Assembly (NCBI RefSeq): GCF_002936955.1
Contig: NZ_MPZM01000001.1
Location: forward strand, 171,671-235,670
Origin: Oceanisphaera arctica
Lineage (GTDB): Bacteria > Pseudomonadota > Gammaproteobacteria > Enterobacterales > Aeromonadaceae
Direction of reading: 5' to 3'
DNA: 64,000 bases
Positions 1 through 7,345 of this stretch are shown here, one piece after another. The notes beneath the pieces are model-generated. The model was not told the origin of the DNA, ran no database searches, and saw only the letters and a program-made list of their open reading frames with translations. Positions within the stretch are counted from its first letter, which is position 1, and every line of letters starts with the position of its first letter. Both the position numbers and the translations under genes were made by a program.

Positions 1-1
1 T

Positions 2-97
2 GCTGCAGCCTCGTGCTTATATGTGCTCGGTAGTGTTTTAAAAGATATTAATAATCAATGGGTTGCAGCTAGTGTGTCCGTTGGTACCGAGCATTAA
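2..97 (+). CDS. 3' end of an unidentified gene (partial, cut by window edge)
   Basis: One frame stays open from base 2 to a TAA at 95-97, giving about 31 residues ending in VSVGTEH. Composition is AT-rich like the next two ORFs and unlike the rest of the window. No motif is recognisable. A 9-base inverted repeat (TGCTCGGTA at 24-32, TACCGAGCA at 85-93) lies inside it. It could be the tail of another cassette-like gene or chance; the short length keeps confidence low. Confidence 0.3.
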   Translation, partial: AAASCLYVLGSVLKDINNQWVAASVSVGTEH

Positions 98-170
98 CAA
101 GGATCAATATGAGCATGAGCGTATATGTGCATGCATAGTATTAAAAATGTGATGTTTTCAGGAGAGCTGT

Positions 171-845
171 TTGACGCATCAAATATTTGAGTCGTTTTTA
201 AGCGACCTAGAAACTCATAAAAATGACTCTGAAGAGTCGGAAGTCGAGCAGTATCACGTGGATTGCTGGACTACGTGCAAGGCTATAAAAACCTCATTGA
301 AGAAGTTAGAAATAGCAGAAGAATGCATAAGGCAATCTTATCGCCTTAGTCCAAGCGAGCATGAGATAGCAGAGTATATCGAGTTTCACATTGAGAACTA
401 CTTGATTAGAAGCCGTTCGGTTTATGATCGCGCGTTGATCTTCACAAACTATTTATGTGATATTCAAATGGCTAAAGAATCCGTTAGTCATGTATCGATC
501 ACTACCAATCGAAAAGTTGAGAAGCTTGGCCTGAAGAACGCATTGAAGAAAATCAATAAAGCTTGCGAAGTATATCGGCTCGAAAGGAATGGAGTTGTCC
601 ATCATGACAGATATTCCAATCAGGAATTAGAGTGGGTAGACACAGCACGGAAGGCTAAATTCATTTTGAATGGCGAAATTGAAAGTATCGGACTATCTGA
701 TGAAGTAATAGAGCAAAACACAGTTGTTGTAATAATAAAGCATCTCGATATGTTTTCTGAAAGCACAAAAAACATTGTCGAATCGGTCAACAGCTTTTTA
801 GATCTGGCGCTTCCTGTATATGAGGGGCATGCCAGGAAAACATAA
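171..845 (+). CDS. HEPN-motif protein, putative integron cassette gene
   Basis: A 224-residue, mostly helical, AT-rich protein. The TTG start is chosen because GGAGAG sits about 4 bases upstream. Residues 139-144 read RNGVVH, an R-x4-H motif typical of HEPN domains, which often form ribonuclease toxins or dimerising helical bundles. The preceding helix (residues 79-100, RSRSVYDRALIFTNYL) fits the long hydrophobic helix of that fold. The TAA stop overlaps the first core of an attC-like site (843-944), the usual arrangement of a gene cassette. No partner nucleotidyltransferase or antitoxin lies beside it. The HEPN assignment rests on the motif and helix pattern only; the specific role is unknown. 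Confidence 0.6.
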   Translation: MTHQIFESFLSDLETHKNDSEESEVEQYHVDCWTTCKAIKTSLKKLEIAEECIRQSYRLSPSEHEIAEYIEFHIENYLIRSRSVYDRALIFTNYLCDIQMAKESVSHVSITTNRKVEKLGLKNALKKINKACEVYRLERNGVVHHDRYSNQELEWVDTARKAKFILNGEIESIGLSDEVIEQNTVVVIIKHLDMFSESTKNIVESVNSFLDLALPVYEGHARKT

Positions 846-944
846 CAAATGGCTGCGCCGGACAAATTTCGCTGCCACCTTATTGTGCAAAGAACCGCAC
901 AAAAGCCGCCACCAAAAATTTGCTCGGTGAGCCGGGCGTTAGTC
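843..944 (+). other. attC-like integron recombination site
   Basis: About 100 bases of imperfect inverted repeat directly after the HEPN gene. The left end TAACAA (843-848) overlaps the stop codon and the right end is GCGTTAGTC (936-944). Inner arms pair: GGCT..GCCGGACAAATTT on the left (851-869) against AAATTTGCTCGGTGAGCC on the right (916-933), with a central TTGTGC/GCACAA stem. This is the architecture of integron attC sites (R''-L''-loop-L'-R'). The right core GTTAGTC departs at one base from the usual GTTRRRY. No integrase gene and no second clear attC are visible in the window. Confidence 0.65.
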
Positions 945-1020
945 AATCGAGTTACCCACGAACAGTAGACACTTTAATTTTGTGGCAATACAGTTCGGAT
1001 TATTTTAACAGGCTTTAATA

Positions 1021-1218
1021 ATGGCGTACGTTTTAGCAACAACAGAACAAGTTGTCAGGTGGTACTCATTTGATATGAGTGAGGAAGTAAATGAGTCAAA
1101 CTACAAAATTATTGATCAATTGGATCTTAGGGAAGTGCCAATGGCTGGAGATAAAGCCACAGCTAAAAGCTGGGCTAAATCAATGAGGCTAAAGACTTGG
1201 CGTTATGTAAGAATTTAA
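1021..1218 (+). CDS. Small hypothetical protein (65 aa)
   Basis: Not recognised. It is AT-rich like its left neighbour, begins 77 bases after the attC core, and ends with a basic stretch (KSMRLKTWRYVRI). It has no signal peptide, no membrane segment and no strong ribosome-binding site. Position suggests it belongs to the same acquired segment, perhaps a second cassette that has lost its attC. It may be a real small protein or decayed sequence. Confidence 0.4.
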   Translation: MAYVLATTEQVVRWYSFDMSEEVNESNYKIIDQLDLREVPMAGDKATAKSWAKSMRLKTWRYVRI

Positions 1219-1273
1219 TGGCCAAAGCTAATAAGCTATAGCAGTATATACTTATGCTTCCCTGTTTTAGTAA

Positions 1274-1301
1274 ACACCTCGATCTAACAAAATCGAGGTG
1301 T
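1274..1301. terminator. Stem-loop between ORF at 1021 and FKBP gene
   Basis: Perfect 10-base arms (ACACCTCGAT / ATCGAGGTGT) with an 8-base loop lie between convergent genes. The T-tract is weak on both sides, so it may be a modest bidirectional terminator marking the end of the AT-rich segment. Confidence 0.5.
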
Positions 1302-1354
1302 AATACGCACTTTATCATTGTGTCAGTAGCACGCAGAAGAGGGCGCGATTGAAG

Positions 1355-1825
1355 TTATTCGATTTCCAGAAGTTCCACTTCAAAAATCAGTAAGGATCCC
1401 GGCTTTATGGTTCCGGCCGGGCTGTTGCCGTAGGCCAGTTTGGATGGGATGAAAAACTTGAATTTGTCACCCACCACCATCAGTTGCACACCCTCGGTCC
1501 ATCCTCTTATCACTCGATTTAACGGGAAACTGATGGGCTCTTTACGCTCTACCGAGCTATCAAATACGGTGCCGTCCAACAGAGTGCCATGATAATGCAC
1601 GGTAACCGTTGACTTGGCGCTGGGATGAACATCGCCTTCGCCTTTGGTCAGTATTTGATACTGCAAACCGGAGGCAGTTTCCTGCACATTATCATTGGTT
1701 TTGTTCTGGGCTAAAAATTCGTTTCCTGCCGCGATGTTTTCAACCGCCGCCTTTTTATGATTCGAATTTCTGATGATGTAAAAGCCCACGACCAGAATGA
1801 CGACCGCCAAGATGAAAAATTTCAT
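1355..1825 (-). CDS. FKBP-type peptidyl-prolyl cis-trans isomerase, membrane-anchored
   Basis: 156 residues. Residues 3-18 form one hydrophobic segment (uncleaved anchor or signal), followed by a polar linker and an FKBP domain (about 48-156) with the family's VTVHYHGTLLDGTVFDSS, GWTEGVQLM, G(D)KFKFFIPSKLAYG and LLIFEVELLEI blocks. It should catalyse proline isomerisation and assist folding in the periplasm. It resembles the single-domain C-terminal half of FkpA/FklB proteins but lacks their N-terminal dimerisation domain. It is monocistronic, with repeat R1 lying between its start and the histidine kinase gene. Confidence 0.9.
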   Translation of the reverse strand: MKFFILAVVILVVGFYIIRNSNHKKAAVENIAAGNEFLAQNKTNDNVQETASGLQYQILTKGEGDVHPSAKSTVTVHYHGTLLDGTVFDSSVERKEPISFPLNRVIRGWTEGVQLMVVGDKFKFFIPSKLAYGNSPAGTIKPGSLLIFEVELLEIE

Positions 1826-1924
1826 TATTTATCCTGCTGCTGTTGAGATGTTTGCATTCTATCACTCGATGCTTTTCGAGGTAATACCAATTCCGTTAAG
1901 CATCTGATCATATTGACCTATCGT

Positions 1925-2081
1925 GAACACCGAGTATCCCGCAGACGGCGCCAACAGGCCACGCCGGAACCTCAAGGAGGACAAAGGGATCTGCTTCATC
2001 GACCATCACATGACAGGGATGTCATGTGCTGAGCGTCACAAGGAGGTGCTTGATCGGGTCGAAGAAGCAGGTCCTTTGTCC
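1925..2081. repeat. Dispersed palindromic repeat, copy R1 (spacer plus palindrome)
   Basis: 1979-2081 is a large imperfect palindrome. Outer arm GGACAAAGGGATCTGCTTC pairs with GAAGAAGCAGGTCCTTTGTCC, and the tip is ACATGACAGGGATGTCATGT. 1925-1978 is the spacer module in reverse relative to R6 (CACCGAG.., CGCCAACAGGC). The copy lies between the FKBP start and the 3' end of the histidine kinase gene. ORFs across it are shadows of the repeat. Confidence 0.8.
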
Positions 2082-2127
2082 GGGGTTGGTATGGCAATCA
2101 CAAAAAGCGAATGTTCATGGGGCAGTA

Positions 2128-3456
2128 TCAACTGCCCGGAAAACGACACTCGATACGGGTGCCGCCCTGATCCGAATCGACGGTGATGCGGGCACTGTGG
2201 TTGTCGAGTATTGCCTTGACCAGCGTCAGCCCCAAACCATGGCCGGGGCTCTGCCGGCTGCTGTCGGCCCGGTACAGCCGCTCGAACACATGGGGCAGGT
2301 CGGCCGGGTCGATACCGATGCCCGAGTCGGTAATCCGCACCCGAATATCGGCGCCTTGCCGGTGTGCTTGCAGCCGGATATTGCCCCCTGCCGGGGTGTA
2401 TTTGAGTGCGTTGTCGAGCAGGTTGGCGAAGGCCTGGCGCAGGGCTTGGGCATCGCCCCGCAACCGGAGGTCGCCGGCGATGTCGGTGGTCAGTTGCACG
2501 CCCTTGTCTTCGGCGACCATGTCGTAGAGATCGACCATTTCCCGCAGGATTTCCCCCAGTTCACAATCGCTTTCATGGGCCGGATCCAGCCCCTGCTCGG
2601 CGGCGGTAATGGCCAGCAGATAGCCGAGCAGGGCTTCCATGCGCTGGTTTTCCTCGGCGCAGTCGAGCAGGCTTTCCCGCCACTGAGTGGCATCGTCGCT
2701 CGACAGGGCCTGCTCCAGGCTGAGCCGCTGGCGGGTGAGCGGGGTGCGCAAGTCGTGGGCAGCGCTGTCCAGGGCGTGACGCAGGCCGCAGACCAGCCGG
2801 TGTATCCGGCTCATCTGCTGGTTGAACAGCAGGGTCAGCTGGCCCAGCTCGCTGCGCGGAGAGGCGGTAAGCGGCACCGGTTGTTCCAGCCCGTCTCGTT
2901 GCAGGCTGGCCACACGCAGGATCAGGGCCTGAATGGGGCGCAGGGTGCTGTGGGTCAGCCAGGCTACCAGCAGCAGGCTGAACAGCAGCATGGGCAGCAT
3001 CAGTTGCAGCATGGTGAGCCGGTAGCGAGCCAGATCCTGCTGCCGTGGCCCGGCTTCAAGGGCAATGTGCAAGCGGTGGTCGCCGATGGCCATGGTCTGG
3101 CTCCAGCTGCCATCGTCCAGCAGGCCCGCCGTCTGCCCGGGCAGGGGGTTGCCTGCCACGAACAGCGGGCGACCGTCGGGGGCGTCGAAGCGCAGACGAT
3201 AGTGGCTGAGTTGCAGAAACTCCCGATCACGGTGCAATACATGCAGCAGTTTATCGGGGCCGGCGTCCTGGCCGACTCGGTGATAATTGTCCTGCAGGGT
3301 GCTCACCAGTTGCCGGTCTTTTTCCAGCAGGCGCTTGCCCAGCAGGTGATCCCCGGCCAGCAACAGGCCGCCGGTAACCAGAGTCATCAGCAGCAGATAC
3401 CAGAGGGTGAGAGTCCAGCCGGTGGCGAAACGGGGTTCAGTCGATACGCAGGACAT
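2128..3456 (-). CDS. Two-component sensor histidine kinase
   Basis: 442 residues. It has a membrane segment at about 15-34, a periplasmic sensor region of about 115 residues with no recognised fold, a second membrane segment at about 147-168, HAMP, then the H-box SAAHDLRTPL (His234), N-box FANLLDNALKYTP (Asn345), G1 DSGIGI (Asp377) and G2 GHGLGL (405-410). It should autophosphorylate on His234 and pass phosphate to the response regulator encoded just upstream. Its start overlaps the regulator's stop by 20 bases, so the two are translationally coupled. The stimulus is unknown; a GlcG/HbpS-like gene is divergent from the pair. Confidence 0.92.
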   Translation of the reverse strand: MSCVSTEPRFATGWTLTLWYLLLMTLVTGGLLLAGDHLLGKRLLEKDRQLVSTLQDNYHRVGQDAGPDKLLHVLHRDREFLQLSHYRLRFDAPDGRPLFVAGNPLPGQTAGLLDDGSWSQTMAIGDHRLHIALEAGPRQQDLARYRLTMLQLMLPMLLFSLLLVAWLTHSTLRPIQALILRVASLQRDGLEQPVPLTASPRSELGQLTLLFNQQMSRIHRLVCGLRHALDSAAHDLRTPLTRQRLSLEQALSSDDATQWRESLLDCAEENQRMEALLGYLLAITAAEQGLDPAHESDCELGEILREMVDLYDMVAEDKGVQLTTDIAGDLRLRGDAQALRQAFANLLDNALKYTPAGGNIRLQAHRQGADIRVRITDSGIGIDPADLPHVFERLYRADSSRQSPGHGLGLTLVKAILDNHSARITVDSDQGGTRIECRFPGS

Positions 3457-4117
3457 AGCCTATTCCTCGCAGGGTATGCAGCAGTTTTTGCGGGTGATCC
3501 TTGTCGAGCTTGTTGCGCAATCGGCAGATCAGCACATCGACGACGTTGGTCTGGGGATCGAAACGATAGTCCCATACCTGCTCCAGGATCTGGGTGCGTG
3601 AAAGCACCCGGCCCTGATGGCGCAGCAACAATTCCAGCAAGACGTATTCCCGTGGTTGCAACTGAAGCTTTTGACCGGCGCGCCTGGCCTGTTTGCCCAG
3701 AGGGTCCAGGCTCAGATCGGCCAGTTGCAGGGGGCGATCCGGTGGATGAGGGAGCCTGCTGCTGCGGCGCAGCAGCACCTCGACCCGGGCCAGTAGCTCG
3801 CTGAAGGCGAAGGGTTTGGTCAGGTAGTCGTCTCCCCCCAGGCGCAATCCCTGCACCCGATCATCCACCGAACGGCGGGCGCTCAGCATCAGGATGGGAA
3901 AGTCCATGCCCTGGCCGCGCCATTGTTGCACCAGACTGAGGCCGTCCTGGCCGGGCAGCATGATGTCGACGATGGCGAGCACGGGTTCCCGTTCCCGGGC
4001 CGCCAGCGCCGCTTCTTCCGCCCGGATATAATGCCGTACCCGGTAGCCTTGTTCGCCGAGTCCGCGATGGATGAAGTCGGCAATCTTGGGGTCGTCTTCC
4101 ACCAGCAGCAGTTCCAT
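3437..4117 (-). CDS. OmpR/PhoB-family response regulator
   Basis: 226 residues: a receiver domain with acidic pair Glu8/Asp9, phospho-acceptor Asp51 (IVDIMLPG) and Lys101 (LTKPF), then a C-terminal winged helix ending TLRGIGYVLRID. It is the cognate regulator of the overlapping histidine kinase and should bind direct-repeat operators. Candidate TTGTAA-containing repeats lie in the divergent region just upstream (4151-4203). It belongs to the QseB/PmrA/CusR group by general appearance; a more exact name is not justified. Confidence 0.93.
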   Translation of the reverse strand: MELLLVEDDPKIADFIHRGLGEQGYRVRHYIRAEEAALAAREREPVLAIVDIMLPGQDGLSLVQQWRGQGMDFPILMLSARRSVDDRVQGLRLGGDDYLTKPFAFSELLARVEVLLRRSSRLPHPPDRPLQLADLSLDPLGKQARRAGQKLQLQPREYVLLELLLRHQGRVLSRTQILEQVWDYRFDPQTNVVDVLICRLRNKLDKDHPQKLLHTLRGIGYVLRID

Positions 4118-4150
4118 TGGCGATTCTCGTCATTCATTGATGAGCCGATA

Positions 4151-4203
4151 TTGTAACAGTGACACGGGGGCCTGCCTGCCCCCTTTCCATTTTGTAATGT
4201 AAC
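4151..4203. promoter_or_regulatory. Candidate response-regulator binding region
   Basis: The divergent gap between the response regulator and the GlcG-like gene carries TTGTAACAG (4151-4159) and TTGTAATGTAAC (4192-4203), repeated half-sites of the kind OmpR-family regulators bind, with a GGGGGC/GCCCCC stem between them. A possible -10 (TATAGT, 4231-4236) for the rightward gene follows. This is inference from repetition and position. Confidence 0.35.
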
Positions 4204-4267
4204 GGCAATGCAGCGGAAAATGGTAATGGCTATAGTGAGTTGGACATTTACCCCGGAGAGACAAACC

Positions 4268-4738
4268 ATGAAAAAATACCTGGCGTTACTGGCCCTGGCC
4301 AGCCTGGGTGCTCAGGCACAAACCGTGAACACCTCCGTGCTCAGCACAGACACGGCTCAGCAGCTGGTGGCCGAAGGCCTCAAACATTGCGCCAAAGACG
4401 GTTATCACGTGACCGTGGCGGTGGTGGACCGCTCCGGTGTGCTCAAGGCCCTGGCTCGTGATGAACTGGCCGGCCCGCACACGATAGAAAGCGCCCGCAA
4501 GAAAGCCTTTACCTCTGCCTCCATGGGCGTGGTGACCGCCGATCTGGCGAATAACATCGCCGACAAGCCGGCATTGTTCGGATTGCGAGAAATGCACCCG
4601 GACATGCTGATCCTGGGTGGCGGTCTGCCGATACGCGTAGGCGATCAGCTGGTGGGCGGTATCGGGATTGGCGGCGCCCCAGGTGGCCATCTGGATCAGG
4701 CCTGCGCCGATGCGGCCATCAAGGCGGTATTGAAGTAA
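4268..4738 (+). CDS. Secreted GlcG/HbpS-family protein (heme-binding family)
   Basis: 156 residues. The ATG at 4268 is preferred over the upstream frame because GGAGAG precedes it and it opens a signal peptide (MKKYLALLALASLGAQAQ). The mature part is one GlcG/HbpS domain (DUF336), with AVVDRSGVLKALARDE, AFTSASMG and a glycine-rich GGGLPIRVGDQLVGGIGIGGAPGGHLDQACADA. Family members include the heme-degrading sensor accessory HbpS and stand-alone periplasmic proteins often annotated as heme-binding. It is divergent from the two-component genes, which suggests (inference) that it is a target or an accessory sensor of that system, as HbpS is for SenS-SenR. Confidence 0.85.
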   Translation: MKKYLALLALASLGAQAQTVNTSVLSTDTAQQLVAEGLKHCAKDGYHVTVAVVDRSGVLKALARDELAGPHTIESARKKAFTSASMGVVTADLANNIADKPALFGLREMHPDMLILGGGLPIRVGDQLVGGIGIGGAPGGHLDQACADAAIKAVLK

Positions 4739-4781
4739 CAGCCGCCGGAGTCACCCTGTCCTGCACAAGATGACGACAATC

Positions 4782-4814
4782 ATAACGGCAGGCCCTTATC
4801 GGGCCTGCCGTTAT
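4782..4814. terminator. Strong hairpin after GlcG-like gene
   Basis: Arms ATAACGGCAGGCCC / GGGCCTGCCGTTAT (14 bp, perfect) with loop TTATC, 43 bases past the stop. The following sequence is only moderately T-rich, but the stem is strong. Confidence 0.75.
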
Positions 4815-4992
4815 TGATCTGCCAGCCAGCGCAGCAACTCGGCTTCCGGCATGGGTCTGTCTGCGGTCCTTTGTCGATATAAGTAGCTGCACGCCGAATT
4901 CTTGACGGCTATAAAGCGCATTGTAAATAAAGGGGAACGGATTCAAGATAACCTTTAAGTAAGATATTGCTAATTTAAAGTTCTTCGCTACC

Positions 4993-5008
4993 ATTAGAAA
5001 ATTCTAAT
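4993..5008. promoter_or_regulatory. AT-rich palindromic operator before the YeeE/YedE pair
   Basis: ATTAGAA-AA-TTCTAAT, two perfect 7-base arms, lies 17 bases before the start codon at 5026 and would overlap a promoter. AT-rich palindromes of this type are bound by ArsR/BigR-like repressors of sulfide-response operons in other proteobacteria. No such regulator is encoded nearby, so the assignment is inference. Confidence 0.4.
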
Positions 5009-5025
5009 TCAAATGGAGTAGTGTG

Positions 5026-5445
5026 ATGACCATAGTGAACTTCACCCCCTGGACGGCCTTGTTCGGAGGAATGTTGATCGGTACCGGTGCCCTGCTGTTA
5101 CTGCTGGCCGGCGGCCGCATTGCCGGTATCAGCGGCATCGTCGCCGGTATCGGCTCGCAGCCCGACAGGGGCTGGCGCATCGCCTTCGTGGTCGGGCTGA
5201 TACTGATGCCCTTTATCCTGTTCGGCTTTGATTGGGTTAGTGCTCCTTCACTGGAACGCTTTTCCGCGCCCCGGCTGGTGCTGGCTGGCTTGCTGGTGGG
5301 CATCGGTAGCCGTCTCGGCAACGGCTGCACCAGCGGGCACGGCATCTGCGGCATGGGCCGCCTGTCATGGCGCTCTGTGGTGGCGACCCTGATATTCATG
5401 GCGGCTGGCATCATGACCGTGACCTTGTTTGGAGTGGGAGTGTAA
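5026..5445 (+). CDS. YeeE/YedE-family sulfur transporter, first half (PmpA-like)
   Basis: 139 residues, four hydrophobic helices. The ATG at 5026 is chosen over the GTG at 5023 because GGAG (5015-5018) is then 7 bases away. It contains GGRIAGISGI near residue 30 and the diagnostic NGCTSGHGICGMGRLS motif near residue 105, which in YeeE/TsuA transporters carries the cysteine that handles thiosulfate or sulfide-level sulfur. It forms a two-gene unit with the next ORF (2-base gap), so the full transporter is split in two halves. It is probably an inner-membrane importer of inorganic sulfur or a partner of sulfide metabolism. No sulfur dioxygenase or rhodanese is adjacent. Confidence 0.85.
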   Translation: MTIVNFTPWTALFGGMLIGTGALLLLLAGGRIAGISGIVAGIGSQPDRGWRIAFVVGLILMPFILFGFDWVSAPSLERFSAPRLVLAGLLVGIGSRLGNGCTSGHGICGMGRLSWRSVVATLIFMAAGIMTVTLFGVGV

Positions 5446-5447
5446 CC

Positions 5448-5867
5448 ATGCTGATACTGATTGCACTGATATCGGGTTCCCTGTTCGGGCTGGGGCTGGT
5501 TGTCTCCGGCATGGTCGACCCGGCCAAGGTACAGGGGTTTCTCAACCTGTTCGGCGACTGGGACCCGAGCCTGGCGCTGGTGATGGGCGGTGCCCTGGCG
5601 GTGTTTGCGCCGGGTTACTGGCTCTGGCGCCGGCAAGGTCGCAGCCATTGTGCCCTGGGTACCAAGCTGCCCAAGATACCGGCGCCGCTCATCGATAAAC
5701 AACTGATCGTGGGGGCATTGCTGTTTGGTATCGGCTGGGGACTGGCGGGCATCTGCCCTGGGCCCGCATTGGGGCTGGGCGCCAGTCTGCAATGGCAGGC
5801 AGGGCTCTTCATCGCCGCCATGGTCGCCGGCTTCTGGCTGGTAGGACGCTTCAACAAGCAGTCTTGA
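5448..5867 (+). CDS. YeeE/YedE-family sulfur transporter, second half (PmpB/DUF6691-like)
   Basis: 139 residues, four hydrophobic helices. It starts at ATG 5448, two bases after the upstream stop; longer frames to the left are out of register with that gene's product. It carries GLVVSGMVDPAKVQGFL near the N-terminus and GIGWGLAGICPGPAL near residue 100, the second conserved cysteine motif of this transporter family. It should combine with the preceding protein to form the complete pore. Confidence 0.85.
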   Translation: MLILIALISGSLFGLGLVVSGMVDPAKVQGFLNLFGDWDPSLALVMGGALAVFAPGYWLWRRQGRSHCALGTKLPKIPAPLIDKQLIVGALLFGIGWGLAGICPGPALGLGASLQWQAGLFIAAMVAGFWLVGRFNKQS

Positions 5868-5928
5868 AATAGACTGTTTGACCTGTATTTAAAGAGGTAA
5901 CAGGGTTGAATGAGGCGAGTACATCGGG

Positions 5929-6186
5929 CAAAGGGTCTACTCCACTGGCTCGCTTTCACATCCCTGTTCGCTCAGGACATGCCATCCCTGGCATGTCATG
6001 GCCAGTGGAGCAGATCCCTTTTCCCACCTTCAGCTCTAACGTTTTCTGTTTGCGTCGCAGGCTGGCGACATAGGTGCTTCAGGGAGGCCAAAGGGATCTG
6101 CTCCGTCGACCTTTCGTTTCAGGGATGAAACGGAGAGCGTACATGGATGTATCTACAGCGAGTCGACGGAGCTGGCCCTTTGGGCG
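5929..6186. repeat. Dispersed palindromic repeat, copy R2 (palindrome-spacer-palindrome)
   Basis: First palindrome 5929-6024: arm AAAGGGTCTACTCCACTGGC pairs with GCCAGTGGAGCAGATCCCTTT, tip ACATGCCATCCCTGGCATGT. Spacer 6025-6083 resembles the spacer of R6 (CTGTTTGCGTCGC...GGTGCTT). Second palindrome 6084-6186: CCAAAGGGATCTGCTCCG pairs with CGGAGCTGGCCCTTTGG, with an inner GTTTCAGGGATGAAAC. It lies between convergent genes and no other gene is seen in this gap. Confidence 0.8.
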
Positions 6187-6205
6187 AGTGCTTGTGGGGC
6201 AAGAA

Positions 6206-6670
6206 TTACCCGTTCAGGTAATCCATCACTACCTGATGGTGATCCTTGGTCTTGAACTTGTCGAATACCTTGGCCACTGTGCCGGTTTCGTCGATCAGAA
6301 AGCTGATGCGGTGAATGCCGTCGTATTCCTTGCCCATGAACTTCTTCAGCCCCCAGACCCCGAAGGCGTCGGCCACGGCGTGGTCATCGTCAGACAACAG
6401 GGTGAAGTTCAGCTCGTCTTTTTCTTCAAACTTCTTCAGCCGGGCCACCGGATCCGGGCTGATGCCCAGCACCACCACATTGCGTTCGGCAAGTTCGGTC
6501 TGGCTGTCGCGCAGGCCGCAGGCCTGTACCTTGCAACCCGGTGTCATCGCCTTGGGATAAAAGTACACCAATACTTTCTTGCCGCTGAAGTCGGCCAGGC
6601 TGACCGGTTTGTCGTTTTGATCGTGCAGGGTAAAAGAGGGGGCTGGGCTTCCTGCGGGTAAATAGGTCAT
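6206..6670 (-). CDS. bcp: Thioredoxin-dependent peroxiredoxin Bcp
   Basis: 154 residues, matching the Bcp/PrxQ length. Cys46 (AMTPGCKVQACGLRD) is the peroxidatic cysteine and Cys51 the resolving one, the C-x4-C pattern of Bcp. FTLLSDDDHAVADAFGVWG and YDGIHRISFLID are close to E. coli Bcp. It reduces hydrogen peroxide and organic or fatty-acid hydroperoxides in the cytoplasm using thioredoxin. It lies 17 bases downstream of gcvR in one operon, as in E. coli. Confidence 0.96.
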   Translation of the reverse strand: MTYLPAGSPAPSFTLHDQNDKPVSLADFSGKKVLVYFYPKAMTPGCKVQACGLRDSQTELAERNVVVLGISPDPVARLKKFEEKDELNFTLLSDDDHAVADAFGVWGLKKFMGKEYDGIHRISFLIDETGTVAKVFDKFKTKDHHQVVMDYLNG

Positions 6671-6687
6671 CGACGGACTCCTTGAGA

Positions 6688-7215
6688 TTATTTGCGTTTA
6701 AGACGAAGGCTGTGTCGCTCGCATTCCAGCTCGCGACATAAGCGGTCGACGGCGTCTTCGGCTTCACCGTCGGTCAGCTGCTCAGGCAGATTAAGCTGAA
6801 AATGCGCCTGAAACTTGCCGGACTCGACGCCGGCCAGGGTCTGGCTCTGCATGGCCTGAATATCCCAGCCGCAGTCGCTGAAAAACTGGGTGCAGCGATT
6901 GACGATGCCGGGCCGGTCGGCTACCACCAGCTCTACGTCGGCGCTCAGGGCATAACTCGGCTGGCTCAGCACCTGGGTGCGTTTCATCATGGTGATCAGC
7001 GCCTGATTCTGGCCGAACAGCGGCAGTGTGGTCTCGAGCCGGGTTATCTGGTTCCAGCTGCCAGACAGCAACAGGATAAAGGTGAACTCATTGCCGAAGA
7101 TGCCGAGGCGGCTGTCGACGATGTTGCAGCCGCAATCGGTGACCTGGCGTGCCACTTCGTTCACGATGCCGGCTCTGTTTTCACCGATGGCGGTGACCAC
7201 AAGATGATGCGTCAT
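6688..7215 (-). CDS. gcvR: Glycine cleavage system regulator GcvR
   Basis: 175 residues from the ATG at 7215 (MTHHLVVTAIG), which matches the family N-terminus; an in-frame ATG at 7251 would add 12 residues. Two ACT-type domains are visible: TAIGENRAGIVNEVARQVTDCGCNIVDSRL, and VADRPGIVNRCTQFFSDCGWDIQAM about 90 residues later. In E. coli GcvR binds glycine and GcvA to repress gcvTHP. It is divergent from dapA and cotranscribed with bcp, the conserved arrangement. Confidence 0.93.
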   Translation of the reverse strand: MTHHLVVTAIGENRAGIVNEVARQVTDCGCNIVDSRLGIFGNEFTFILLLSGSWNQITRLETTLPLFGQNQALITMMKRTQVLSQPSYALSADVELVVADRPGIVNRCTQFFSDCGWDIQAMQSQTLAGVESGKFQAHFQLNLPEQLTDGEAEDAVDRLCRELECERHSLRLKRK

Positions 7216-7345
7216 CTGGCTATCCGAAAGGTCTGGGAAGAGGGGCGCCATGTTAGCACAAATTGCAAGGGGCTCCAGTGCCTCTCTTGTATTCCGAAGG
7301 GGGCGCCACTACCATAGCCGGACTTGATACTTAACGGAATTTACT

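Noticed and set aside
95..170. Possible second attC starting at TAACAAGG (95-102)
   Set aside because: No matching GTTA-type right core or inverted arms before the next gene.
1923..2186. 87-codon frame across repeat R1
   Set aside because: Consists of the palindromic repeat itself; similar frames arise in other copies for the same reason.
2026..3804. 592-codon open frame opposite the histidine kinase and response regulator
   Set aside because: Its product is Gln/Ala/Gly-rich without motifs and is the mirror of two clearly real genes; GC-rich shadow frame.
4719..4994. 91-codon minus-strand frame between the GlcG-like gene and the sulfur transporter
   Set aside because: Spans the terminator hairpin and the AT-rich promoter; no ribosome-binding site or motif.
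5910..6661. Short frames across repeat R2
   Set aside because: Caused by the repeat and by the complement of bcp; no coding signal.
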